From: AP-15 sp963845735
GTDB lineage: Bacteria; Pseudomonadota; Alphaproteobacteria; ATCC43930; CGMCC-115725
Assembly (NCBI GenBank): GCA_963845735.1
Contig: CAWJTR010000012.1
Span: 227,887 to 291,886, forward strand
DNA: 64,000 nt
Direction: 5' to 3'
Shown here: in pieces, positions 9,064 to 18,661 of the stretch
Position numbering within the stretch: the stretch's first letter is position 1
Layout: each line of letters opens with the position of its first letter
Made by a program: the position numbers and the translations under genes
Notes under the pieces: generated by a model
Seen by the model: the letters and a program-made list of their open reading frames with translations, nothing else
What the model was told of the DNA's origin: nothing
Databases searched by the model: none

Positions 9064-10035
9064 ATGAGTGAGCGAGAAAACGCACAACAAGCCATGCGGT
9101 CAGCGGAACCGTTATCTATGGTGGGGTTCGGGACATTGTTGGGTACGGTACTTGCTGTCTCCCTTCTAAACGCTCCTCCGGCGCATGGCGAGATCTTTTA
9201 TCAGACCGGGTTTGAGCAACCGGCCTTCACCCCGGGGCCTATCGTTGGTCAGGCGGGGTGGGCTATAGAAGCCTCCGACACAGGCGGCCCGCCGGGCTCC
9301 ATTCCAGTCGGCTCCATATCAACAGCCTTTCCGCAGGGAGGGGCGCAGTCGCTGCGGATCGACCCGATGGCGAACAATAATGCCTTTGGTGGCGCCTTCG
9401 CTGCGTTCCGTTACCTGCCTGGCGGTGCGAGCCCCGTCTTTAACGGTGAGGGCCGAGAAGTAAGCGTCAAGGTTGAGGCCGCGTTGATTGGACCGAGTAC
9501 CGGCGACGTCGATCAGATCAGCGTGAACTTCCAACCGTTCCTCTACGTCGACGACCCTTCCTTCGGGGCTTTTGCTTTCCAACGTAGCGTAATGTGGCTG
9601 TCATCGGATGGCCACGTCCATGTCGTAAGTGGCACCACACAGCACATAGGCCCAACGTTCCTCTTTGATCAGTACAACGAGCTCGAGGCTCGTTTCGACT
9701 TCCCTGACCAAAAGACCATCTATTTCCTCAATGGAATCGAGTTCGATCAGGATAGCTGGGCAGACATTACAGCACTGGGTGTCACGATCACAGAGTTCAG
9801 CACACCCGACCTCCAACTGGGCGAACTGCATGCCAGCGGAACCTATAATCCTCTGAATTACAAGGGTTATTTTGATAACTTAGAGATCAGCACGGTCCCG
9901 GAGCCAGGCGGCTTGGGGCTCCTCGCAAGCGGATTCTTCAGTCTCATCGGCTACACCTTATGGCGACGGCCCTCTGGCAAAATACCGCAACCGTCGAATG
10001 ACGCTACGCGCGTCGCAAATGAAGCTGGCGGATGA
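9064..10035 (+). CDS. PEP-CTERM sorting-signal protein
   Basis: An exported protein of 323 residues. A signal peptide (MVGFGTLLGTVLAVSLLNAP, cleavage after AHG) is followed by a beta-rich body and a C-terminal PEP-CTERM signal: VPEPGGLGLLAS, a hydrophobic helix, then the basic end LWRRPSGK. Such tails are recognised by exosortase, which removes them and exports the protein to the surface, often with exopolysaccharide. The body (FYQTGFEQPAFTPG ... YFDNLEIS) resembles laminin-G/concanavalin-like PEP-CTERM proteins, but its binding partner is unknown. No exosortase gene is in the window. ATG 9064 follows GAGGA. The next gene starts 3 bases after the stop. Confidence 0.85.
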   Translation: MSERENAQQAMRSAEPLSMVGFGTLLGTVLAVSLLNAPPAHGEIFYQTGFEQPAFTPGPIVGQAGWAIEASDTGGPPGSIPVGSISTAFPQGGAQSLRIDPMANNNAFGGAFAAFRYLPGGASPVFNGEGREVSVKVEAALIGPSTGDVDQISVNFQPFLYVDDPSFGAFAFQRSVMWLSSDGHVHVVSGTTQHIGPTFLFDQYNELEARFDFPDQKTIYFLNGIEFDQDSWADITALGVTITEFSTPDLQLGELHASGTYNPLNYKGYFDNLEISTVPEPGGLGLLASGFFSLIGYTLWRRPSGKIPQPSNDATRVANEAGG

Positions 10036-10038
10036 GCC

Positions 10039-11064
10039 ATGAAACACGAGAAAAAGTGTCGACAAAATATCGTCACGGCCGTGTGCATCACTCTGTTGGC
10101 GGCCGGGCTGACGGGAACCGTCCTCGGCCTGTTGTTGGCTAACGGCGACTCGGCGCGGCCGCCGGCGCGGCCAGCGATGCGCAGCCCGGAGGTGCGTTCA
10201 CCTGCGACTTTGGCCTCTCGTCCGACCCGTCGCTCTTACCCCCAGATCAAATCGCGCCGTCGATCGAGCGCGATCGAATGTACATGTCTGCCCGTCCCGG
10301 CATGCTCCACAAGCATATCCCGATCAGTTTCGACGCCGACACCGGGCAATGTTTTCTCCGGCGGACGGTATCTGTTCGATACCGCCGAGCACGCTCGGGA
10401 GTACAGGGATTGGGTCTTCAACACCTATGTGCTCGACGGCGTGCTGTTTCTCAAGCGGTCCTATTTTCTTAGCCCCGAATGCCATGCCTGGACCGTGATC
10501 GGGGCGCACGACTTCGGCGACATCCACAGCTCGCAGATCGTGCTGAGGACTGAGCGCTGGTCGCTGCGCAACGCCCGTCAGCCGGCTTGGGTGCTGGAGC
10601 AGAAATTCGACGCCATTCTGGCCGCGGCGCAGGCGCGCGGCCTGACCAGTGTGTGGTTGCTCTACGACCCGGAGGAGGCGCTCGCCTCCCTCGTCTATTT
10701 TGCGGGAAGGGCCGGCCCAAGCGATCCCCGCATGCCGGACATGGCCAGCCTGAGTGTCCTCGCCGACGCTCCTCCGCTCGGCGAGATATTCGACGACCAG
10801 GGCTGGAAGCGGACCTTCGACCGTACCCAATGGGCCCTGACCATCTGGTTCCCATTCGCCCTAGGCGATCGCGGCGAGCCCGCCTTGTGGCCGAACACGC
10901 CGCCCTTCTATTTGCCTTCCGAGAGCGACGGGGTGTGCGAGGTGAGCCGCGGCGAAAGCGCCCTCAACGCCCCGCTGAATGTCCGCCGACATGTGGAGAC
11001 GGCGTCGCTCAGAGCCGACGAGACCTCAATGAACTGCCCGGGCGACGTGCGCCTGTTTCAATAA
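10039..11064 (+). CDS. Membrane-anchored protein of unknown function
   Basis: A 341-residue protein with an N-terminal membrane helix (VCITLLAAGLTGTVLGLLLA) and a conserved-looking body (GGRYLFDTAEHAREYRDWVF, SPECHAWTVIGAHDFGDIHS). I do not recognise the family. Between about 10150 and 10345 the better coding frame is a different one: it reads GAFTCDFGLSSDP ... MLHKHIPISFDADTG, which joins smoothly to NVFSGGRYLF. The open frame therefore probably contains two compensating indels, and residues 40-100 as translated are unreliable. It starts 3 bases after the PEP-CTERM gene, so the two are likely co-transcribed. Confidence 0.6.
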   Translation: MKHEKKCRQNIVTAVCITLLAAGLTGTVLGLLLANGDSARPPARPAMRSPEVRSPATLASRPTRRSYPQIKSRRRSSAIECTCLPVPACSTSISRSVSTPTPGNVFSGGRYLFDTAEHAREYRDWVFNTYVLDGVLFLKRSYFLSPECHAWTVIGAHDFGDIHSSQIVLRTERWSLRNARQPAWVLEQKFDAILAAAQARGLTSVWLLYDPEEALASLVYFAGRAGPSDPRMPDMASLSVLADAPPLGEIFDDQGWKRTFDRTQWALTIWFPFALGDRGEPALWPNTPPFYLPSESDGVCEVSRGESALNAPLNVRRHVETASLRADETSMNCPGDVRLFQ

Positions 11065-11129
11065 GAGTGGGAAGCCAAACCACCTCAATGACAGAACACT
11101 CCGCTTTTCAACCTCAAGGAGGAAGCCCA

Positions 11130-11825
11130 ATGACCAAGACTACTGCTGCCATTGTTGGAGCGCTCATCGGACTAATCTTACCAATACAGCTGGCGTTTGC
11201 GGACGGCGGTGCCGCCCCCGGGCCATTGTCCGAGTTGACTGGCGAGTGGTGGCAATGGGCGCAGTCGATACCGATCGAGTCAAAATCCCCAATTGGACCC
11301 GACCGGGCAATACTGCATGGTCGGCCAGCGGGGAGCCATATGGTTCCTCGCCGGCGTCTTCGGCGGCGGGACGGCGTCGCGCGCGTGCTCTGTCCCGGAG
11401 AACAACACGCTGTTTTTCCCCGTCATAAATTCGTTCAATCTTCAACTACCCCAGATTGCGGTCAAGGAGGGCGAAAATTTCGACGTTAAAAAATTGATAT
11501 CTTTGATCAAGCCCTCCATCGACGCGGCTACAAAATCTATCTGTGACTGTTGACGGCAGGCCGCTCGATAAAAGACAAATACAGCGTGTTCTATCGGTCC
11601 GTTCCCTACGTTGCGTTCCCGGCAGAAACATTTTCGGGCCAATGCATGTGGCACGGGAATGCCGCTGCCGGCGGGGATATATTCGCCATCGATGGATGAT
11701 GGATATTATGTCCTGCTTCCCCGCTGAAGGTAGGGCCGCACACCTTGCAGTTTCACGCCGAATCCGGAACATTTTTGCAGGACGTTACTTATAACCTTAC
11801 CGTGGTGCCCGTATCGCTGAAGTGA
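11130..11825 (+). CDS. Secreted protein of unknown function, frameshifted
   Basis: A secreted protein with a signal peptide (TAAIVGALIGLILPIQLAFA, cut before DGG) and a mature part rich in aromatic residues: GEWWQWAQSIPIES, then LDPTGQYCMVGQRGAIWFLA, FGGGTASRACSVPENNTLFF, and near the end VGPHTLQFHAESGTFLQD and YNLTVVPVSLK. These pieces lie in different frames, with shifts near 11288, 11555-11575, 11690 and 11727, several beside A- or C-runs. The start has a strong AAGGAGGA site. I recall related exported proteins with the GQxGxVWFLAG pattern but know no function. It is the third gene of the PEP-CTERM group. Confidence 0.6.
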
Positions 11826-11888
11826 CCTACCGCTATCTTACGGATGATGGCGGTCATCCAGATGTGAGAGAATAAGGCTCGCTTGCCA

Positions 11889-11926
11889 CCGTTCGACCCG
11901 CCGCCTATGATCGGCGGGTCGAACGG
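11889..11926. terminator. Strong 15-bp hairpin
   Basis: A perfect 15-bp inverted repeat (ccgttcgacccgccg at 11889-11903 and its complement at 11912-11926) with an 8-base loop lies 63 bases after the secreted-protein gene and about 100 bases before the Nudix gene. There is no T-run after the stem. It probably ends or stabilises the upstream transcript. Confidence 0.5.
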
Positions 11927-12026
11927 AACAAAAGCCGACCGGTATGCTTCGCCGCTGCGTCCCCAACCTCCGCCGCTCGCGGCGGGGTTCGCGCTGACTG
12001 AGCAGCGGCGGGCGATCGGATCGGCG

Positions 12027-12558
12027 ATGGCGAACGACCCTCAATTGCGCGGCCCGTCGGTTCGCGGGGTTCCCGAAGGGGATAACCGCGAGCGCATGAT
12101 CTGCGCCGATTGCGGTTATGTCCTTTACGACAACCCGAAAGATCGTGGTCGGTTCGGTTGCGCGATGGGGCGAGCGCATCCTGTTGTGCCGGCGTTCGAT
12201 CGAGCCGCGCCACGGCTTTTGGACCTTGCCCGCGGGGTATCTCGAGCTCAACGAATCGGCCAGCGCCGGCGCCGAGCGCGAAGCTTGGGAGGAAGCGCGC
12301 GCCCGGATCGAGATCGAGGGGTTGCTGGCGATCTATGACATCCCGCGCATCAGCCAGGTGCAGCTGATCTATCGTGCGCGGCTATTGGACGACGCCGTTT
12401 CGGCGGGGCCGGAGAGCCTGGAGGTGCGGCTCTTCGGCTGGGACGAAATCCCGTGGACCGATCTTGCTTTCCCCTCGAACCGCTGGGCATTGCAGCACGA
12501 TCAAGAAGCGCGCGCGACCCGCGACTTCACCGCCCGCATCAACCCGCCCGGCTTCTGA
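12027..12558 (+). CDS. Nudix hydrolase with N-terminal zinc ribbon, frameshifted
   Basis: A small Nudix hydrolase of the NudC-like/ADP-ribose pyrophosphatase type. The N-terminal part (VPEGDNRERMICADCGYVLY) has a CxxC pair of a zinc-ribbon-like element. The Nudix box reads PAGYLELNESASAGAEREAW then EEA. One extra A in the AAA run near 12138-12141 shifts the frame between YDNP and KIVVGSVARWGERILL, and the span is one base over a multiple of three. It ends 22 bases before the convergent ftsY stop. The substrate is unknown. Confidence 0.75.
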
Positions 12559-12580
12559 CTGACTTGCCTCTGAGCGCCGG

Positions 12581-13697
12581 TCAGGGTTCGAGCCCGACCA
12601 GGCTGCGGGCATAGGCGCGGGCCTCGAACGGACGCAAGATCGTCAGCGGCTTCGCCGACCCCGATCGCATGGATCGGGATGCCGTATTTCTCAGCCAGGG
12701 AGACCAGCACGCCGCCGCGAGCGGTGCCGTCGAGCTTGGTCATGACGATGCCGGTGACGCCGACCATTTCGCGGAAGATTTCGGCCTGAGCGTGGGCGTT
12801 CTGGCCGGTCGTCGCATCGAGCACGAGCAGCACCGAGTGCGGCGCCTGCGGGTCAACCTTTTTCAGCACACGGACAATCTTTTGCAATTCGCCCATCAGA
12901 TCGGCCTTGTTGTGCAACCGCCCGGCGGTGTCGATCAGCAGGATGTCGGCGTCCTCGGCGCGTGCCTGCGCCAGCGCGTCATAGGCGAGCCCGGCGGCAT
13001 CCGAACCGGCCGCCCGAGCCACCACCGGAGCGCCGATGCGCTCGCCCCAGATCTGCAGCTGCTCGACCGCGGCTGCGCGGAAGGTGTCGCCGGCGGCAAG
13101 CACCACCCTCAGCCCCTGGTCGCGATATTGTTTGGCGAGCTTGGCGATCGTCGTCGTCTTGCCGCTGCCGTTGACGCCGATGACGAGAATGACAAAGGGC
13201 CGGCGCTCGCGGTCGATGCGCAATGGCCGGGTCACCGGCTCGACCAGCCGGATGACCTGTTCGGCGAGCGCCGAGCGGACTTCTTCGGGCGTGACCTCCT
13301 GGTTGAAGCGGTTGCGGCGCAACGCCTCGGTTACCTCGCCGGCGACCCCGACCCCCATGTCGCTTGAGATCAGCAGCTCTTCGAGTTCGAGCAGCGCCTC
13401 GTCGTCGAGCCGGCGGCGATTGAAGATCGCGTTGATGCCCTCGTTGAGCCGCGCCGAACTGCGCGCCAGCCCGGCGCGCAACCGGCCGAACCAGCCCCGC
13501 TGGTCGGCGCCCTCTGCGGCTTCGGCGGGAGCGATGGCCTCGTCGGCCGAAGCCGGCTCCGCCTGCGGCGGCTCAAAGGTTTCCTCGAGCACGGAGGTGG
13601 GGTGGCGAAGCGCTGCCTCTTCTTCAAGCTCCGGCTCCGGCGCCGCCTCAACATCCTGCGTCGGTTCGGCCGGAACGTTGCGCCGCCAGAACCTCAT
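12581..13697 (-). CDS. ftsY: Signal recognition particle receptor FtsY, frameshifted at its end
   Basis: The membrane receptor for SRP: a GTPase that docks the SRP-ribosome complex on the Sec translocon. An acidic N-terminal A domain (about 1-80) is followed by the NG domain with G1 GVNGSGKTTTIAKLA, DTFRAAAVEQL, G3 DTAGRLHNKADLM and G4 TKLDGTARGG. One extra T near 12635 breaks the frame after GEAADDL. In the next frame the normal end RPFEARAYARSLVGLEP appears with its stop at 12581. Its ATG overlaps the mtaB stop (ATGA), so dapF-mtaB-ftsY looks like one operon. Confidence 0.93.
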
Positions 13698-14923
13698 TCG
13701 ACCGGTACTCCGACGAGGCTGCGCGCATTGCAGTCGATAAATCGCATACGCTGCACCGACCCTACAGCGCCCGAACCGCTAAAACCGACCGTGGCGTAAA
13801 AGGCGGCGCGGCCGATCCCCGGACGCTCTATCAAGACGTCGGTCTCACTGCCGACGCGCGACCTGAGCTCGGCGGCGAGAGAGGCCTCTCCTGCCGCCCG
13901 CAATCGCGCCGCCCGCTCCTTGACGACAGCATTGGCAACCGGCGGCATGCGCGCGGCCGGGGTGCCGGGCCGGGGGCTGTACGGAAACACATGAACAAAG
14001 GCAAGCCCGCATTCCTCAATCAGATCGAGGCTGCGGCGAAACATGTCCTCGGTTTCGGTCGGAAAACCCGCGATCAGGTCGGCGCCGAGCGCCAGCTCCG
14101 GGCGCAGCGCGCGGGCCCTGTGCGCGACCTCAATCGCATCGGCGCGCAAATGCCGCCGCTTCATACGCTTCAGGATCAGGTCGTCGCCAGACTGCAACGA
14201 CAAATGCAGATGCGGCATCAACCGCTTCTCCTCGGCGACGAGCCGCCACAGCTCGGCATCGATCTCGAACGGATCGAGCGAGGAGAGGCGCAGCCGTTCG
14301 AGCTCGGGCACCGCGGCGAGCAATCGGCGGACCATCTGACCGAGGCTTGGCGTCCCTGGCAGATCGGCGCCGTAGGCGGTCAGATCGACCCCGGTCAGCA
14401 CGATCTCGCGATAGCCGGCGGCGACAAGCCGGCGCGCTTGTTCGGCGATGGCGCCCATCGGTACCGATCGGCTGGGCCCGCGCGCGTAGGGGATGATGCA
14501 AAAGGTGCAGCGGTGGTCGCAGCCCTGCTGGACTTGCAGAAAGGCGCGGGCTCTGCCCTCGAAGCCGTCGATCAGATGGGCCGCGGACTCATCGAGGTTC
14601 GGCGCCTCGAGCCCCGGCGAGTGGTAGCTTTGTGCCCGCAGTTTTGCGCGGTTGTCAAGCACCCGGTCGACCTCCGCGAGTGCTGCGTAGCGCTGTGGAG
14701 CGATCTCGGCGGCGCAACCGGTGACGATGATCTTCGCCTCGGGATGCCGGCGCCGAGCCCGGCGGATCGCCTGTCGCGCCTGCCGCTCGGCTTCGGCGGT
14801 GACCGCGCAGGTGTTGACGATGACGGCGCCCTTTAGCCCGGCCTCGGCCGCAGCGAGGCGAATGACTTCGGATTCGAATGCGTTCAGCCGACAGCCGAAC
14901 GTGACGATCTCGTTCCCCTCCAT
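13694..14923 (-). CDS. mtaB: tRNA methylthiotransferase MtaB
   Basis: A radical-SAM methylthiotransferase that adds a methylthio group to threonylcarbamoyl-adenosine 37 of tRNAs. The N-terminal UPF0004 domain starts EIVTFGCRLNAFESEV and binds the auxiliary cluster through its cysteines. The radical SAM core has CxxxCxxC in QGCDHRCTFCIIPYARG. A C-terminal TRAM-like region follows (about 360-409). The length of 409 residues is normal. Because dapF just upstream has lost its frame, the two appear as one long open frame; ATG 14923 restores separate genes. It overlaps ftsY by 4 bases. Confidence 0.92.
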   Translation of the reverse strand: MEGNEIVTFGCRLNAFESEVIRLAAAEAGLKGAVIVNTCAVTAEAERQARQAIRRARRRHPEAKIIVTGCAAEIAPQRYAALAEVDRVLDNRAKLRAQSYHSPGLEAPNLDESAAHLIDGFEGRARAFLQVQQGCDHRCTFCIIPYARGPSRSVPMGAIAEQARRLVAAGYREIVLTGVDLTAYGADLPGTPSLGQMVRRLLAAVPELERLRLSSLDPFEIDAELWRLVAEEKRLMPHLHLSLQSGDDLILKRMKRRHLRADAIEVAHRARALRPELALGADLIAGFPTETEDMFRRSLDLIEECGLAFVHVFPYSPRPGTPAARMPPVANAVVKERAARLRAAGEASLAAELRSRVGSETDVLIERPGIGRAAFYATVGFSGSGAVGSVQRMRFIDCNARSLVGVPVE

Positions 14924-14931
14924 GGCTCCTG

Positions 14932-15772
14932 TCAACTTCCGGCGAGGAGTACGGGATCGAAGCTTCCCTCGAAGCTCAACGCCGCCGGCCCGGTCATGAT
15001 CACATGCCCGTCCTCGCGCCAATCGATGTCGAGGCTCCCGCCGTCGAGCGTGACCACCGCGCGGCGTTCGCGCGAGGCCGCGGCGATGCGCGGCGACCAG
15101 CGCGGCGCAGGCGCCACTGCCGCAAGCGCGGGTGATCCCGACGCCTCGCTCCCAGACCCTCAGCCGGATATTGCTGCGGTCGCGGATCGCGGCGATGCCG
15201 ATATTGGCGCGCTGCGGAAATAGTGCGTGATGCTCGAGCGCAGGGCCCAGCGCCGCCAGATCGACCGCCTCGACATCCTCGACGAAGAAGGTGGCGTGCG
15301 GATTCCCGATATTGGTGCAGACAGGCGCGGACAGGGGTCCCAACGCCAAGTCAACGCGATCGGTGTCGGCAGCGCGTGCGAGCGGAATGTCGCGCCAATG
15401 GGTGCGAGCCGGCCCCATATCGACGGCGATCCGGCCGTCGGCCGCGATCTCGGCTTCGAGCAGCCCGGCCACGGTCTCTATCCGCACCCGTGAATCTCCG
15501 GTCTCTCGGCCTAACACCCAGGCGACGCAGCGCGTGGCGTTGCCGCAAGCCTCGGCCTCGCTGCCGTCGGGGTTGTGGATGCGCATCGACAGCTGCGCCG
15601 CCGGATGGCGCGGCGGCTGCAGCACGATCAGCTGGTCGCAGCCGATACCGGTATGCCGATCCGCCAATGCGCGCGCGCCCTCGGCCCCGATCGCAAGCCC
15701 GCCGCCGCGGGCATCGAGCACGACAAAGTCGTTGCCGAGGCCGTGCATCTTCAGAAACGGCACCTTTCCCAT
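14932..15772 (-). CDS. dapF: Diaminopimelate epimerase, frameshifted
   Basis: Converts LL- to meso-diaminopimelate for lysine and peptidoglycan synthesis. Both catalytic cysteines are visible: EACGNATRCVAW and TRACGSGACAALVAAHRRG. The opening FLKMHGLGNDFVVLDARGG is typical. Near 15070 the frame shifts by one base. The true C-terminus (RRAVVTLDGGSLDIDWREDG and GPAALSFEGSFDP) lies in another frame and stops at 14932, 8 bases before mtaB. Without correction the gene appears fused to mtaB. The essential role argues for a sequencing indel. Confidence 0.92.
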
Positions 15773-15846
15773 AGCGCCGCTTATATGGCGGCCCCGCCGG
15801 CTCTGTCCAACTTCCGCGGCGGGACCGGGGCAACCCGTGGCCCGCG

Positions 15847-16369
15847 TTACCCCTTTCTGGCGGCCGATTTCGCTGCTGCGTGCCGGGTACTCGACTTGGC
15901 CGGTCTTGCAATCCCGGCTCGGTCAGATTTTGGTTTTGGTGGATTCGTGGTCCTACCCGTGGTCCGGGTCGATCTGACGGGTGCGCCGACTGACGCGATC
16001 CTGGTTTTGTTCGCGCTCGCGACATGCGCCGAGCGCCCCCTGGCCGTGAAATTCACCGCGCTGTACTTTTCCCGCCGATGGGACGCGGCTAGCCCGCCGT
16101 GCCGCCGCGTCACCGTTCGGGCTGAATGCATCGGCGCGGTCTCGGATCGCGGCGCGCCGCCAGTCTGATCGACCCCGTCATCCGACGTTGTTTCGTCTAC
16201 GGCCGCCACACCGGAGACCGCGCCATTCTCATTGGTAAAGTAAGCCGGCGCATCGCCGCCCGGGATGAAGTTTTTGGTGCCTGACCCCGGCATGTCGGCA
16301 GCCAGCGCCGGCAGGCTGACCAAGGCCACCACGGTTGCAAACCAGATTTTCGTTCAGTTTGACCGGCAT
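15847..16369 (-). CDS. Small secreted protein of unknown function, frameshifted
   Basis: A probable exported protein of about 174 residues. ATG 16369 has a strong AAAAGGGGGA site and reads MPVKLNE. A one-base shift near 16350 leads to KIWFATVVALVSLPALAA, which completes a signal peptide. The mature start (DMPGSGTKNFIPGGDAPAYF) looks conserved; the rest is basic, rich in Ser, Ala and Lys and of low complexity. I do not recognise a domain. It lies between dapF and ffh, transcribed toward dapF. Confidence 0.45.
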
Positions 16370-16872
16370 CAGATCCCCCTTTTGCCGTCCCCGCCTGAGA
16401 AATTAGCCGAAGAATTTGGCCGCGAGCAGCCCCCGTCGCCACCACGTTTATGCCTAGCCCTGAAATGCTACCTCTCGCGGGGAAAACCTTGATCGGACAC
16501 CGGAGCAACGCGAGCTCCTTCGTGATTTCGACGGCGAATTCGAAGCGAGCGCGATCCGCGGCCTGACCTCGCTGCGAGCGCTGCTCACGCCCGCGCTTGA
16601 TCCCCATCGAACTCAATTATCTATAGGCGTCCGTCGGCGGGATTCGCGCTTGGTCGAAATGCACCTTGCCCCAATTTTCCGCGAGCCTCGTTAGAGCGAG
16701 AACGATGCAAATCCTGCTGCCGGCCACGCAATTGACAGCAAATCGTCCTGGCGCTAGCTTTCGGAAGCGCTTCCCAAAGGAGCGAACGATCACCCCCGCA
16801 TAGGGGGCCGCCAGTCCGCGAGTGTCGCGCACTGGCGTTTTGCGCCTCCGGGACGACGTTGCGAGATATCGT
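16370..16872. other. Intergenic region upstream of ffh
   Basis: About 500 bases with no convincing gene on either strand. It holds the divergent control regions of the small secreted protein and ffh. Visible items are a short palindrome GGAAGCGCTTCC near 16765 and a 5-bp hairpin CCCCC-GCATA-GGGGG near 16793-16807. A recognisable promoter consensus was not found. Confidence 0.4.
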
Positions 16873-18252
16873 ATGTTCGACAGTCTGACCGATCGCCTCG
16901 GCGATGTTTTCGACCGTTTGCGCCGACACGGTGCGCTGAGTGAGGACGATGTCGGCGCCGCTCTGAGGGAGATCCGCGTCGCATTGCTCGAAGCCGACGT
17001 GGCGCTGCCGGTGGTCCGGGATTTTGTCGCCGCGGTGCGCGAAAAGGCGCTGGGCCAGGAGGTGTTGCGCTCGGTGACGCCGGCGCAAATGGTGGTCAAG
17101 ATCGTCCACGACCACTTGGTCGAAGTGCTGGGCGGCGGTCAGGACACCGTCGAAATCGACGGGCTCGATCTCAATGCCCCGTCGCCGGTCGGGATCATGC
17201 TGGTCGGGTTGCAGGGCTCGGGCAAGACCACGACTGCAGGAAAGATCGCCAGTCGGCTGAAGCAGCGCGACCGCAAAAAGGTGCTGCTCGCTTCGCTCGA
17301 CGTGCAGCGCCCGGCGGCGCAGGAACAACTCGCCGTGCTCGGCCGCCAGATCGGCGTCGCCAGCCTGCCGGTCGTACCCGGGGAGAAGCCGGTGGCGATC
17401 ACACGGCGAGCAATCGAGACCGGGCGGACCCAAGGCTACGACGTTGTCATCTTCGACACCGCCGGGCGGCTCCATGTCAACGAAGAGCTGATGCTTGAAG
17501 TGGCGGCGGTGCGCGAAGTGGCGGCGCCGCACCAGACATTGCTTGTTGCCGATGCGATGACCGGGCAGGACGCGGTCAACCTCGCCAAAGCCTTTGGCGA
17601 GCGCGCCGGCATCACCGGGATCGTGCTGACCCGAGTCGATGGCGATGCCCGCGGCGGGGCCGCTTTGTCGATGCGCGCCATCACCGGCAAGCCAATCGTG
17701 TTCATCGGCACCGGCGAGCGGATCGCCGCGCTCGAACCGTTCCACCCCGAACGGATCGCCGGGCGTATCCTTGGTATGGGCGATGTCGTCAGCCTGGTCG
17801 AAAAGGCGGCCGAGACGGCCGACCATGACGAAGCTGAAAAACTCGCCGCCAAGATGGCGAAGGGCAATTTCGACCTCGACGATCTCGCCGGCCAGCTGCG
17901 CCAGATCCGGCGGATGGGCGGGATGGGCGGAATGCTGTCGATGCTGCCGGGGGTCGGCAAGCTGAAGAAGCAACTTGGTGAGGCAAATATCGACGAGGGC
18001 ATCGTCAAGCGCCAGGAGGCGATCATCTCGTCGATGACCAAGAACGAGCGGCGCAACCCCAAGCTGTTGAACGGTTCGCGCCGACGGCGCATAGCCGGCG
18101 GCTCAGGAACCTCGGTGCAGGAGATCAACCGGCTCCTTAAACAGTATCAGGACATGGCCGACATGATGAAAAAGATGAAGAAGCTCGGTCCCAAGGGCGT
18201 CGCGCGCCATGGCCTCGCCGGACTAATGCCCGGCGCCGGATTTCGCCATTGA
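16873..18252 (+). CDS. ffh: Signal recognition particle protein Ffh
   Basis: The SRP54-type GTPase that binds 4.5S RNA and signal sequences of nascent membrane proteins and delivers them to FtsY. It has the N domain (about 1-90), G domain with GLQGSGKTTTAGKIASRL, RPAAQEQL, DTAGRLHVNEELM and TRVDGDARGGAALS, and the methionine-rich M domain with RMGGMGGMLSMLPG and the RNA-binding segment SMTKNERRNP. The length of 459 residues is normal. ATG 16873 (MFDSLTDRLGDVF) is the conserved start; an earlier in-frame ATG is not. It is followed by rpsP after 15 bases, as in many alphaproteobacteria. Confidence 0.95.
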   Translation: MFDSLTDRLGDVFDRLRRHGALSEDDVGAALREIRVALLEADVALPVVRDFVAAVREKALGQEVLRSVTPAQMVVKIVHDHLVEVLGGGQDTVEIDGLDLNAPSPVGIMLVGLQGSGKTTTAGKIASRLKQRDRKKVLLASLDVQRPAAQEQLAVLGRQIGVASLPVVPGEKPVAITRRAIETGRTQGYDVVIFDTAGRLHVNEELMLEVAAVREVAAPHQTLLVADAMTGQDAVNLAKAFGERAGITGIVLTRVDGDARGGAALSMRAITGKPIVFIGTGERIAALEPFHPERIAGRILGMGDVVSLVEKAAETADHDEAEKLAAKMAKGNFDLDDLAGQLRQIRRMGGMGGMLSMLPGVGKLKKQLGEANIDEGIVKRQEAIISSMTKNERRNPKLLNGSRRRRIAGGSGTSVQEINRLLKQYQDMADMMKKMKKLGPKGVARHGLAGLMPGAGFRH

Positions 18253-18267
18253 CACAGGGATAACAGG

Positions 18268-18627
18268 ATGTCGCTGAAGATCCGCCTCGCACGCGGGGGC
18301 GCAAAAAAGAGGCCCTATTACAGCATCGTCGTCGCCGACGCGCGCAGTCCGCGCGACGGCCGCTTTATCGAACGGGTCGGGACCTACAACCCGATGCTCG
18401 ATCGCTCTCATGCCGACCGGGTCACCCTGAAGCCGGAACGGATCCAGCACTGGCTCGGGGTCGGCGCATTGCCGACCGACCGGGTCGCGCGCTTTTTGGG
18501 CGATGCCGGCCTGATCGACAAGCCGGCGATGCGCGAGACCCCGGTTAAGTCGGCGCCAAAGGCCAAGGCGCAAGAACGGCTGAAGGCCGCCGCCGAAGCG
18601 GCTGCAGCCGCCGCCGGCCGCGGCTGA
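18268..18627 (+). CDS. rpsP: 30S ribosomal protein S16
   Basis: A 119-residue S16 protein of the small ribosomal subunit. The core (KIRLARGGAKKRPYYSIVVA, then ERVGTYNPM and RIQHWLGVGALPTDRVARFL) is fully typical. An alanine/lysine-rich C-terminal tail of about 35 residues extends it beyond the E. coli protein, as is usual in alphaproteobacteria. It lies 15 bases after ffh and 34 before rimM. Confidence 0.96.
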   Translation: MSLKIRLARGGAKKRPYYSIVVADARSPRDGRFIERVGTYNPMLDRSHADRVTLKPERIQHWLGVGALPTDRVARFLGDAGLIDKPAMRETPVKSAPKAKAQERLKAAAEAAAAAAGRG

Positions 18628-18661
18628 GAGCCGAGCGCGTCAAGCCTCTTCGGGCGAAACC

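Noticed and set aside
13694..15772. A single 692-residue DapF-MtaB fusion protein
   Set aside because: The DapF end is complete in another frame with its own stop at 14932, and MtaB has its own ATG at 14923. The fusion is produced by a one-base shift near 15070.
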